Shown here one piece after another: positions 7,971 to 15,055 of a stretch of 64,000 bases of DNA; within the stretch, counting starts at the first letter, position 1; every line of letters starts with the position of its first letter. The stretch is from Acidiluteibacter sp963716125 (GTDB lineage: Bacteria; Bacteroidota; Bacteroidia; Flavobacteriales_E; Vicingaceae). Under the pieces are notes generated by a model that saw only the letters and a program-made list of their open reading frames with translations, made no database searches and had not been told where the DNA came from. A program made the translations under genes and the position numbers. The stretch spans positions 3,410,001 through 3,474,000 of the forward strand of contig OY970294.1 of the NCBI GenBank assembly GCA_963716125.1, in the 5' to 3' direction.

Positions 7971-8389
7971 TAAGCGGACTGGATTTGTACTTTCTTATTC
8001 TTTTGCATGACTGAAAAGCCGTATGCAGCAATTACTAGCACGGCTATTCCTCCGATAATCATTACTTCTTTTGAAATGCCTTTTTTCTCAGGTTCAGGGG
8101 TAGGCTGTCCACCCATGGAAACATCATAATCCGTTGGCGTATCGTCTTTAAAAAAGCCTACAATATTTCCTAGGGTGCTGGTAATACCTTCCACACCTCC
8201 GGCTTTTTGAAAACCTTCTTTTTGTTTCCCCCACCATTGTTGGCGTTGCTCTTTTCGAGCTGCCTTTTCTTCGGCAGTACGCTTTGGTCTTGACTGTTTG
8301 TTGGGATCTTTTTTAAACAGGTTTTTCAAGAAGTAATCGTAATTATCTTCTCCACCATGTATGATATATTCTGTTTCTCCTGCAATCAT
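7970..8389 (-). CDS. C-terminally anchored small protein
   Basis: This 139-residue protein has an acidic, tyrosine-containing N-terminus, a strongly basic segment (about residues 33-60, ending RQQWWGKQKEG), a glycine-containing amphipathic stretch and a C-terminal TM (about 108-127, EVMIIGGIAVLVIAAYGFSV) with a short basic tail. The same order, namely acidic N-terminus, basic middle and TM near the end, occurs in at least three other genes here. This suggests a set of virion membrane proteins that link capsid or DNA to lipid. No family is recognised. Confidence 0.7.
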   Translation of the reverse strand: MIAGETEYIIHGGEDNYDYFLKNLFKKDPNKQSRPKRTAEEKAARKEQRQQWWGKQKEGFQKAGGVEGITSTLGNIVGFFKDDTPTDYDVSMGGQPTPEPEKKGISKEVMIIGGIAVLVIAAYGFSVMQKNKKVQIQSA

Positions 8390-8399
8390 CTTGATTCAT

Positions 8400-8627
8400 T
8401 TAAAGGATTCTTAATATTCTAAGCGTAGAACCTTGTGGCTCATAGTTTACCGCCTGATAACCTTTTCCGACAAAGGGGTAGCTTTTGGCTTCTCCCGGAG
8501 GCAAAGGCACATTGTTCACAAGAGCTGTGCTCGTTCCCACGTTCTTGATGGAGGCGAAGAGAAAACCTTGGGGTAAGTTTCCGTTGGTTGTTGCTTCTTC
8601 TTCCGTTATTTGAGCGAGTATGTCCAT
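8400..8627 (-). CDS. Small beta-sandwich-like protein
   Basis: The 75-residue product lacks a TM. It has short beta-strands and a ready-made loop (NNVPLPPGEAKSYPFVGKGY), followed by two more strands ending LRILRIL. Small all-beta proteins among membrane proteins of a virion operon are often minor capsid or cement proteins. It lies 9-10 bases from both neighbours. Function is not known; a minor virion protein is my guess. Confidence 0.65.
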   Translation of the reverse strand: MDILAQITEEEATTNGNLPQGFLFASIKNVGTSTALVNNVPLPPGEAKSYPFVGKGYQAVNYEPQGSTLRILRIL

Positions 8628-8636
8628 GCTTATTCA

Positions 8637-9185
8637 TTATTTTCTTATCATTCCAATTACCACCAATGCAGCCACACCTACACCCACAAAAACCAAGGTC
8701 TTCTTGCTCATGCCAAAAGGCAACATAGAAGCTTGTTGTGGTTGATTTCCTGTGTTTTCGGCTGTTAAATTCGTAGTGCTTTCCGAAGCAATTGTTTCGG
8801 TTTGTTCCATCGGTTTAGTGCTTGGCTCTTCTGATTTAGAAGAGGTATCCACTAGGGCTTTTTTCACCTGTGGTTCACTAACTATTGGTTCCTTCTTTGG
8901 AGGTAAATCGGGAGCAATTTGCTTTACTACCGGTTTGGAAGTTCGCACCGGAGCAGGACGACTAAACCTAGGCTTTCTGCCTTTGGCAATTCGTTTTTCA
9001 TCCCTTTTTTCTCTTCGGGCAATGACTTTAGGATTTTGGCTTCGCTTTTCCTTTCTTTTTTTGATCCACTTACCAATGAATTCATCGTACTCAAATTCAT
9101 TTCCTAAGCCATCAACAAAGTTGTCTTCCTCTTCTAAAAGACCTCCATAAAACTGTAATTCATATATCGGGTTTGCAGCTATCAT
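8637..9185 (-). CDS. C-terminally anchored basic protein
   Basis: The 182-residue protein starts with an acidic stretch (about residues 17-36). It continues with a very basic region (about 38-90, many KRxKR and RREKRDEKR clusters), then a long Pro/Thr/Glu-rich linker, and ends in a TM (about 160-180, KTLVFVGVGVAALVVIGMI). The basic block could hold DNA or an acidic capsid arm, and the C-terminal anchor would place it in a membrane facing the genome. It shares its layout with the neighbouring 139-residue proteins. No family is recognised. Confidence 0.7.
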   Translation of the reverse strand: MIAANPIYELQFYGGLLEEEDNFVDGLGNEFEYDEFIGKWIKKRKEKRSQNPKVIARREKRDEKRIAKGRKPRFSRPAPVRTSKPVVKQIAPDLPPKKEPIVSEPQVKKALVDTSSKSEEPSTKPMEQTETIASESTTNLTAENTGNQPQQASMLPFGMSKKTLVFVGVGVAALVVIGMIRK

Positions 9186-9195
9186 AACTTAAATT

Positions 9196-9615
9196 TTAAG
9201 CAGTTTGTACTGGAGCAGCAGCCCCTTTTTTCTTCATGGATTGATACACTAAACCTCCAACTACAAGCAAACCGATGACAATCATTACCGGACTTCCCAT
9301 ACCTGCTTTTTGCACTTGTGGAGCTGGAGCTTGTGCCGTTGATGTTGGTTGTGGTGCTTGTTGCATCATCATTTGTGGAGCCATCTGCGGAGTTGGAGTA
9401 GATGTTGGCGAAGCCAATTGCTTCGTTAAGCTTGTTTCTGCTCTCATAGATTCTGTCTCAGCACGCCTTTGGTCATTTTTTAGCTTTCGCTTTTCCATTC
9501 TAAGCTTATGCCTTTCGGCTTTTCTTTGCTTACATTTTCTACCAAAGCATAAAAAGTTGTCCCACTCGTTTGTAGGCTGACCACTTATTCCGTAGTTATA
9601 ATTGCTTATTTCCAT
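9196..9615 (-). CDS. C-terminally anchored protein with Met/Gln/Pro-rich linker
   Basis: This 139-residue protein has an N-terminal aromatic-polar stretch, a Cys-containing basic helix (about residues 22-55, FGRKCKQRKAERHKLRM), a low-complexity Thr/Pro/Met/Gln/Ala linker (about 65-103) and a C-terminal TM (about 108-125). Together with the upstream and downstream genes it forms a run of four proteins of one architecture. The linker could span between capsid and membrane. Function unknown; virion membrane protein suspected. Confidence 0.7.
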   Translation of the reverse strand: MEISNYNYGISGQPTNEWDNFLCFGRKCKQRKAERHKLRMEKRKLKNDQRRAETESMRAETSLTKQLASPTSTPTPQMAPQMMMQQAPQPTSTAQAPAPQVQKAGMGSPVMIVIGLLVVGGLVYQSMKKKGAAAPVQTA

Positions 9616-9625
9616 GATCTATCGT

Positions 9626-10195
9626 TTATGAAGGATTTGTATTGATTAAATTTTTTCTTTGCCGGAAGTAGAAGAAGCTGATGATCCCTAGTAAGCCCAA
9701 CACTCCGATTATGAGGTAAAGGCTTTTTTTACCTGCCAACTTGCGTTCTTCGGCAGCAGCTTGTTGTTCCTGGGCTTTCATAGCAAGCATGTTATTCAGC
9801 ATTTCTCTGCGAGCTTCTTCCTTTGCCATTTTCTGCTTGTTCTTGCCACCAACAATACTTCCCACGGCTCCGGATATTCCGGCAATTGCTCCGGCTATGG
9901 CTTGTACATAATGGTATTCATCTTCATCAGGATTATATGCGGTTTCCGATTCTACCATATTACTGAGTAGCTCCGTAAGTTCCCTGTTGAATGCTTTGTT
10001 TTGAAGGGCTAAACCTTCCACCAATCCATTGGCTAGAGATATTTTATCGCTTGTTGGAACCCGAATACCATACCTATCCAAAAGCATTTTATAAGGCTTT
10101 GGATTTTTAGCTACGGCTACACCAATTAAGGATAGAGCAGCTTTGGATTGCTGATTGAGTACCTGTGTATTTTCCTCTTTGACTATTCTAATCAT
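9626..10195 (-). CDS. Two-hydrophobic-segment protein of the virion operon
   Basis: The 189-residue protein has a helical N-terminal domain (about residues 1-90). A glycine/alanine-rich hydrophobic hairpin follows (about 96-117, AIAGAIAGISGAVGSIVGG), then an Ala/Gln/Glu/Met coiled coil (about 120-155) and a C-terminal TM (about 157-175) with a basic tail. The small-residue hydrophobic stretch resembles segments of membrane-penetrating or channel-forming virion proteins. It begins one base after the Cys-rich gene. It might form part of a DNA-delivery channel; this is speculation. Confidence 0.7.
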   Translation of the reverse strand: MIRIVKEENTQVLNQQSKAALSLIGVAVAKNPKPYKMLLDRYGIRVPTSDKISLANGLVEGLALQNKAFNRELTELLSNMVESETAYNPDEDEYHYVQAIAGAIAGISGAVGSIVGGKNKQKMAKEEARREMLNNMLAMKAQEQQAAAEERKLAGKKSLYLIIGVLGLLGIISFFYFRQRKNLINTNPS

Positions 10196-10196
10196 G

Positions 10197-10829
10197 CTAA
10201 TTGCTTTTTATGGAGGATCCGATGAGTACACCGGCTACCAGTGTTAAGCCCAAAATCACTAATCCGTCTTTTGAAACAGAAAAGCGGTCTTTCTCTTTGG
10301 GTTCTTCCTTTTTTGGGGATTCAGCAGTTAGTTTTCGCTGTCTTAATTCATTCCAAACCAGTTGAACTTCTTCCATAAGGGATAAGTCTTCCGGCTTTTT
10401 ATTGGAGGCTGCCAATACTTCCTGATAATGTTTTTCCAATTGGGAAGTGGTCATATCCACCATTTGATCAATGTAGTCGCCTACATCCAAATTGGAATCA
10501 CCACCAAAATTGCTGTTGCCACAAGCCCCGCAAAAGTTGGATTCAGGATTAAAGGAGCTACTTCCACATGAACCGCAAAAGCTATCTTCCTTTGGTTGGT
10601 TTAGTTTCAAAATCAAATCTTTTTCCGGATGAATAGTTAACAAATGCGGAACAATGCTTTTGCCTTCCGTTTTCACCAGTTCCTTAGTTGCCTTCACTAA
10701 ATCGTGAATGTTCTTTGGAGCATGATACCCTTGGTCAAACAAAAACTTGCGTGCCCCATCCGGATTGCCATACACGATGTAGGCAATGCGATTTTGTGCG
10801 TATTTCGACCTTGTTAAACTTTTTTGCAT
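10197..10829 (-). CDS. Anchored protein with paired CGxCG zinc-knuckle-like motifs
   Basis: The 210-residue protein has a basic N-terminus, a helical region (about residues 20-80), two spaced Cys motifs (FCGSCGSS near 84 and FCGACGNS near 98), a helical domain (about 115-170), a Lys/Glu-rich linker and a C-terminal TM (about 187-206, GLVILGLTLVAGVLIGSSI). The two CGxCG motifs could bind one zinc ion, as in zinc ribbons. It follows the putative main virion protein after a terminator hairpin. Role unknown; the C-terminal anchor ties it to the set of membrane proteins. Confidence 0.7.
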   Translation of the reverse strand: MQKSLTRSKYAQNRIAYIVYGNPDGARKFLFDQGYHAPKNIHDLVKATKELVKTEGKSIVPHLLTIHPEKDLILKLNQPKEDSFCGSCGSSSFNPESNFCGACGNSNFGGDSNLDVGDYIDQMVDMTTSQLEKHYQEVLAASNKKPEDLSLMEEVQLVWNELRQRKLTAESPKKEEPKEKDRFSVSKDGLVILGLTLVAGVLIGSSIKSN

Positions 10830-10857
10830 CGTATTTCAATTTGAGTTTTTACAAAAA

Positions 10858-10893
10858 CAGCCAAAGAGCTATCACGCTGACTTTGGCTGCTTT
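10858..10893 (-). terminator. Intercistronic hairpin after the putative major virion gene
   Basis: CAGCCAAAG (10858-10866) pairs with CTTTGGCTG (10881-10889). On the minus strand the hairpin is followed by TTTTTG, as in an intrinsic terminator. It lies right after the 295-residue gene and before the 210-residue gene, so it would reduce transcription of later genes relative to the first ones. Such a leaky terminator often follows a major capsid gene. Confidence 0.7.
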
Positions 10894-10935
10894 AAATTGT
10901 CCCTGTTATGAGCCTTTTACAGCTTGCATAGATTC

Positions 10936-11823
10936 TTATCTTCTTCTGCGTAAGAATCCTCTTCCTCCAGGTCGTCTTCTCATTGAAATACCACGTCTGC
11001 GTTTAACAGGACTTGGTCTCTTTCTGACAATCTTCTTTACCAGTTTTTTAGGCTTCAAACCAAAGGCTGTCGGCTTTTTACTTCTGATTAAGTCTAATTG
11101 TGGAAGACCAGTTGTTCTTGGAGCAGTTGAAAGCTCGGCAACATTTTTACCGTCCAATAAGTTACCCATGTTGGCTCTTGCCTTGATTGTGAAGGTGAAT
11201 ACCACCGTTACACCATCTTTAAGCAATAATCTAATGCTGTCTTGTCCGGTAACGTCCACTTCAAAGTTGTTGTCATCAATCAAACCTTGAGTGAAGTTTT
11301 GTGGAGAAGTTGCATTTCTTGGTTGGTAAACTCTTACCGAATTGCTTCCTGTCGCTGTCCTTTTATTGATCTTCAATACATTGTCAAATTGCAATGGATT
11401 GGAAACCGACATTTTCATTCCCACAATCTTGAATGGGTTGGCTTTTGATTCCTCCCTTACTTCTTTGTGTGAACTCTCTTCAACGCTTACCGTTACACCG
11501 GCAGGTTGTGCTGCTTCTTCGTTGGCTCCAAACAGAATGGCTTCTGCATCAGCTCCGGAAGTGTTTTTCACTACTACGGTCAGGGTGCGGTCGTTCGGGT
11601 CAATACGTCCGATAGAATTTGTTTTGTAACTATCGTACATATCGTCATCATCGGCAGGGATGTATTCTACTTCTTCATCGTAGTATTCATCCTCATCGTA
11701 ATAGCTGTCCTCATGACCTTCAAAACCGGTATCGAAGTCATCTTCTTCATACCCATCGTAGTCATCGTATCTGTCTTCGGCATCATCTTCGTATGCCATC
11801 AACTCATCGTTATATGGATTCAT
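10936..11823 (-). CDS. Candidate major virion protein with acidic N-arm and Arg-rich C-tail
   Basis: The 295-residue protein has three parts. Residues 1-66 are extremely rich in Asp, Glu and Tyr. Residues 70-235 are beta-rich with alternating hydrophobics (DRTLTVVVKNTSG, NSVRVYQPRN, VVFTFTIKA), compatible with one jelly-roll. The last 45 residues are Arg/Lys-rich and end FLRRRR. It is the second gene from the promoter and is followed by a terminator hairpin, so it should be made in excess. A capsid or DNA-condensing virion protein is the best guess; Arg-rich tails are common in proteins that touch packaged nucleic acid. No HK97 features and no family are recognised. Confidence 0.7.
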   Translation of the reverse strand: MNPYNDELMAYEDDAEDRYDDYDGYEEDDFDTGFEGHEDSYYDEDEYYDEEVEYIPADDDDMYDSYKTNSIGRIDPNDRTLTVVVKNTSGADAEAILFGANEEAAQPAGVTVSVEESSHKEVREESKANPFKIVGMKMSVSNPLQFDNVLKINKRTATGSNSVRVYQPRNATSPQNFTQGLIDDNNFEVDVTGQDSIRLLLKDGVTVVFTFTIKARANMGNLLDGKNVAELSTAPRTTGLPQLDLIRSKKPTAFGLKPKKLVKKIVRKRPSPVKRRRGISMRRRPGGRGFLRRRR

Positions 11824-11877
11824 TTTGAATGCTTTTTTAAGTGTTTGTAACTAAATTCAGGTAGCCCCACCATGGAA

Positions 11878-12033
11878 CTACTTCTTTGTTTCGCTGCTTT
11901 CTGCTAACTTTTTAGCTTTTGCTTTCTCCATAGCAGGGTCAATCACTTTTTTGGTTAGGATTGTACCAATCACAAAAACTCCTAGTGAAACTCCTGCCAT
12001 AATGCCAATTGATTTCCAATCAGTATTTTTCAT
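11878..12033 (-). CDS. 51-residue single-TM protein, first gene of virion operon
   Basis: A short frame on the minus strand starts at an ATG at 12033 and stops with TAG at 11878. The product has a polar start (MKNTDWKSIG), a TM at about residues 9-26 (GIMAGVSLGVFVIGTILT) and a Lys/Ala/Glu-rich tail. It continues the theme of one-TM proteins and lies 54 bases before the putative major virion gene. Size and topology fit a minor virion membrane protein, perhaps the most abundant one given its promoter-proximal place. Nothing else is known. Confidence 0.65.
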   Translation of the reverse strand: MKNTDWKSIGIMAGVSLGVFVIGTILTKKVIDPAMEKAKAKKLAESSETKK

Positions 12034-12198
12034 TTTGTATCGTTTTAAATTTTTAAATCTTCCGAATTGAACTGTGCGGTTTTTAAACCAATTGAGATGC
12101 TAAGGTCAGGGGAAAACAAGCCGAGAAAAAGGGCGAAAATTGTCCTTTGGTGAGTGTTTGTTTATCGACAAACTTTAAGGCGAAAACTTGGAATAGTG

Positions 12199-12276
12199 CG
12201 GTACAAAAAAGGAAGTGATTTAATTTATCCTAGGTATAAATTAAAGAGGTATTGGAATTTATGTAGGGGATAAATT
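12199..12276. promoter_or_regulatory. Two inverted repeats AATTTAT-N7-ATAAATT plus CGGTACAA box
   Basis: The 395-bp intergenic region 12034-12428 separates the leftward virion operon from the rightward AbiE operon. It contains two inverted repeats with the same arms and the same 7-nt spacer, at 12222-12242 and 12256-12276, 34 bp apart. A CGGTACAA box lies at 12199-12206, nearer the virion operon. The same arms, spacer length and box recur near 44.0-44.1 kb. They look like operators of a viral regulator acting on the virion operon. No clear TAnnTTTG box was found on the minus strand here. Confidence 0.7.
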
Positions 12277-12292
12277 CAGGTACTTAAAAATT

Positions 12293-12428
12293 TACTCAAA
12301 AATGCCAGTAAATACATTTTACTGGCAAAAATGAGTATTTCTAAAAAATGTCATTATATTTGCACTATTGGCAAAAATGAGTAAATCGGAAATATGCCAA
12401 AAAAGTTAAATACTGGCAAAATTGAGCT
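12293..12428 (+). promoter_or_regulatory. AbiE promoter with four operator copies
   Basis: An 18-bp motif TACTGGCAAAAATGAGTA appears at 12320-12337, with near-copies at 12366-12383 (one base changed) and 12411-12428 (ending just before the AbiEi start codon). An inverted copy lies at 12293-12310, whose arms match except for the central five bases. The spacing of direct copies is 45-46 bp. A TATATTTG box (12355-12362) fits the Bacteroidota -7 element TAnnTTTG and lies between copies. AbiEi antitoxins are known to bind inverted repeats in their own promoter, so autoregulation is likely. Confidence 0.75.
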
Positions 12429-13199
12429 ATGTCTAAAATCATTGACCGTCAAATATCGAAGCATTTTAAAGGCAAAGGGCATTTCAACCGAGATACCCTC
12501 AGTTCCTTTTTAACCGATTTGGATCCGGAAATCACAGAAAGTGTTTTAACCTGGAGAATTCATGATTTGGTGAAACGCAAAGTGATTGACCAAGTGAAAA
12601 TGGGTATTTACACGATTTCCGACAAAGTAGCTTACCAGCCATTTGTATCAGATAAACTGGCACGATTATCCAAGATTGTAGCAAAGGAATTTGATGAATT
12701 AGATTACTGCCTGTGGAGTACCGAATGGCTGAATGATTTTACCCGACATCAATTGGGAACCTTTTTTTATATACTGGAGGTGGAAAAAGATTTTGTAGAG
12801 GAAGTATTCAATGCGTATTCCGAATCTAAACAGTACCGGGTGTACCTCGATCCAAAAGAGGACATCATGGAAAGGTATGTGGAAAGTGAAATTTCTATCA
12901 TTATCAAACCACTCATAACCCGATCGCCAATACAGAAAATTGCCATCAAGGAAAAATCCAAGGATAAGGTCTATGTGCCGACCTTAGAGAAAATACTAAT
13001 TGATGTGTACAGCGATGCAGTAACCTTTTATGCCATTCAGGGAAGTGAAATGGATACACTGTTTGAAAATGCTTTGAAACGCTATCAAGTAAACTTCACC
13101 AAGCTCATTAGCTACGCTAGAAGAAGAAATAAAGAAGAACAAATTAAAAGTTACTTAGAAAACAACTTTGGTGACTTTGTAAAAGATATTTTAGAATGA
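12429..13199 (+). CDS. AbiEi-like antitoxin/transcriptional regulator
   Basis: The 256-residue protein has an N-terminal winged-helix-like region (about residues 1-75, with SVLTWRIHDLVKRKVID as likely recognition helices) and a C-terminal domain of mixed alpha/beta type. Its stop overlaps the start of the nucleotidyltransferase gene by four bases, as in AbiE pairs. In type IV AbiE systems the antitoxin represses its own operon and counteracts the toxin without direct contact. Four copies of a conserved motif upstream support DNA binding. Family identification rests mainly on gene context and fold-like features, so it is good but not absolute. Confidence 0.75.
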   Translation: MSKIIDRQISKHFKGKGHFNRDTLSSFLTDLDPEITESVLTWRIHDLVKRKVIDQVKMGIYTISDKVAYQPFVSDKLARLSKIVAKEFDELDYCLWSTEWLNDFTRHQLGTFFYILEVEKDFVEEVFNAYSESKQYRVYLDPKEDIMERYVESEISIIIKPLITRSPIQKIAIKEKSKDKVYVPTLEKILIDVYSDAVTFYAIQGSEMDTLFENALKRYQVNFTKLISYARRRNKEEQIKSYLENNFGDFVKDILE

Positions 13200-14251
13200 T
13201 AAAAGCACATTGTTTTACCAAAGAATGGATCAACGGCTTTAAGCAGCAAAAGCATTTGAAGCGTATCAATCCTCCAATACTGGAGAAAATGATACATGCT
13301 CTTTCCTTGTTGCAGCAACTTAAAGCAAATGGTTTAGATTTCACCTTTAAAGGTGGAACGAGCCTCGTTTTGTTGCTTTCTAAATCGAGACGATTTTCGG
13401 TAGATATTGACATTATTACTACTCAAAGCAGAGAGGAAGTTGAAGCTGTCCTGGACAAAGTGGTAGCTAACTCACATTTCAATAGTTGGGATCTACAAGA
13501 TAGAAGAAGCTACAAAGAAGGAGTACCCAAAGCTCATTACGAATTTGATTATGAATCGAGCCTGAATCAAAGTGCTCATTTTGTGCTGTTGGATATTCTT
13601 TTTGAACAAAGTGATTACCCAAGACTATTATTAGCTCCCATTCAATCGGAGTGGATTGAATCCGAAGAAGTATTGGAAGTAGCTGTTCCCTCTATTGAAT
13701 CCATTTTAGGAGACAAGCTCACGGCATTTGCTCCAAATACCGTTGGAATCCTTTATGGAAAAGACAAAGAGCAGGAAATCATTAAGCAACTCTTTGATAT
13801 TGGCTGCCTGTTTGATGAAGTGGAAAGCGTAGAAGAAATTGCATTGAGTTTTGAGAAAATTGGAGCTAAGGAAATCAACTACCGTGAACTGGAAATTGGC
13901 ATAACAGAGATACTGGATGATATTTTCACCACTTCTTTACTCATAGCCAAACGAACCAAAAATACCCAAGAGCCGGATAAAACAAGGTTTACCGAACTCA
14001 CCACCGGAATACGCAGATTTGAGGGCTTTTTGATCGCTGAAAACTTCAAAATTGAAGATGCCATACTTGCAGCAGGTAAAGCAGCTTACCTCGCTAAACA
14101 ATTAAAGAACAAAGACTATATAGCCATAGAAAAGTTTAACGGTCAGGACATTAGTAAACTGGAAATTTCTGGAGAGCTGAACTTCCTGAACAAGCTCAAA
14201 AAGTCGAGAGACAAAGCAGCATTTTTCTATTGGTATAAGGCGTTGAATTAA
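13196..14251 (+). CDS. AbiEii-type nucleotidyltransferase toxin
   Basis: The 351-residue protein carries the AbiEii/AbiGii nucleotidyltransferase signature: FTFKGGTSLVLLLS (about residues 49-62) followed by RRFSVDIDI (about 66-74), where GGTS binds nucleotide and the two Asp of DID bind metal. Toxins of this family act as nucleotidyltransferases, some on tRNA, and cause growth arrest or abortive infection. The ATGA overlap with the upstream antitoxin gene shows translational coupling. In a prophage this pair would stabilise the element and exclude other phages. Both key motifs look intact. Confidence 0.87.
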   Translation: MIKAHCFTKEWINGFKQQKHLKRINPPILEKMIHALSLLQQLKANGLDFTFKGGTSLVLLLSKSRRFSVDIDIITTQSREEVEAVLDKVVANSHFNSWDLQDRRSYKEGVPKAHYEFDYESSLNQSAHFVLLDILFEQSDYPRLLLAPIQSEWIESEEVLEVAVPSIESILGDKLTAFAPNTVGILYGKDKEQEIIKQLFDIGCLFDEVESVEEIALSFEKIGAKEINYRELEIGITEILDDIFTTSLLIAKRTKNTQEPDKTRFTELTTGIRRFEGFLIAENFKIEDAILAAGKAAYLAKQLKNKDYIAIEKFNGQDISKLEISGELNFLNKLKKSRDKAAFFYWYKALN

Positions 14252-14260
14252 GAATAGATT

Positions 14261-15055
14261 ATGGATAAAAGTATATTTAAAATAACACAAATGGATTGTC
14301 CTTCGGAAGAAAGTCTAATTCGAATGAAGCTAGACTCTGTTGAAGGTATTAAAGCACTGTATTTCAATATTCCTGACCGTAAATTGACTGTATTTCACGA
14401 GGGAAATTTGCCTGAAATTGAGATTGCTATTAATAAATTAAAACTTGGCGATCAACTCATATCTTCAGAAAAGACCGAGGATGTTAAAATGCCAGAAGAT
14501 AAAAAGCAAAGCAAACTATTATGGACGGTGCTTATTATAAACTTTGTGTTTTTTACCATAGAGCTAACAACAGGTTGGTTTTCTAAATCAATGGGATTAG
14601 TTGCGGATAGTTTGGATATGCTAGCTGATTCAATTGTTTATGGATTGAGTTTGTTTGCGGTTGGTAAGTCGGCTATACGCAAAAAAAAAGTAGCCACCTT
14701 AGCAGGTTATTTTCAAATACTACTTGCTGTAATTGGTTTTATTGAAGTACTAAGAAGATTCGTAAGATCAGAAACATTACCCAATTTCTCAACCATGATA
14801 TTGGTTTCCATTTTTGCTTTGATTGCAAATGCTATTTGCCTTTTTCTTCTCCAAAAATCAAAATCTAATCACGAAGCACACATGAAGGCAAGTATGATTT
14901 TTACTTCTAATGATATAATTATCAACTTAGGAGTAATTATGGCAGGCTTATGTGTAATGTTATTGAATTCAGGGATACCGGATCTAATAATTGGTAGTAT
15001 CGTATTTATTCTTGTAATACAAGGAGCTTTTAAAATTTTGCAACTTGGAAAATGA
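14261..15055 (+). CDS. Cation transporter-like protein with HMA-like N-terminal domain
   Basis: The 264-residue protein starts with an HMA-like domain (about residues 1-65, QMDCPSEESLIRMKLDSVEG) in which only one Cys remains of the usual pair. It then has about six hydrophobic segments from residue 85. The first pair includes GLVADSLDMLADSIVYG, like the metal-site helix of cation diffusion facilitator transporters. It probably moves a divalent metal ion across the inner membrane. It is 9 bases after the toxin gene and overlaps the next start by 4 bases, so it is co-transcribed with a defence cassette, an unusual partner. A role in defence is possible but unproven. Confidence 0.72.
   Translation: MDKSIFKITQMDCPSEESLIRMKLDSVEGIKALYFNIPDRKLTVFHEGNLPEIEIAINKLKLGDQLISSEKTEDVKMPEDKKQSKLLWTVLIINFVFFTIELTTGWFSKSMGLVADSLDMLADSIVYGLSLFAVGKSAIRKKKVATLAGYFQILLAVIGFIEVLRRFVRSETLPNFSTMILVSIFALIANAICLFLLQKSKSNHEAHMKASMIFTSNDIIINLGVIMAGLCVMLLNSGIPDLIIGSIVFILVIQGAFKILQLGK

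Noticed and set aside
10688..11290. 200-residue plus-strand frame opposite the virion genes
   Set aside because: It is antisense to two genes with clear domain or TM logic and has no domain, context or ribosome-binding signal.
1..12033. Contractile injection or type VI-like secretion system
   Set aside because: No sheath, tube, baseplate, LysM hub, VgrG or AAA+ unfoldase is present; the annexin-like and fibre features alone do not support it.
14261..15055. Copper chaperone/HMA-only function
   Set aside because: The N-terminal domain keeps one Cys only, and the protein continues into CDF-like TM segments, so it is a transporter and not a chaperone.
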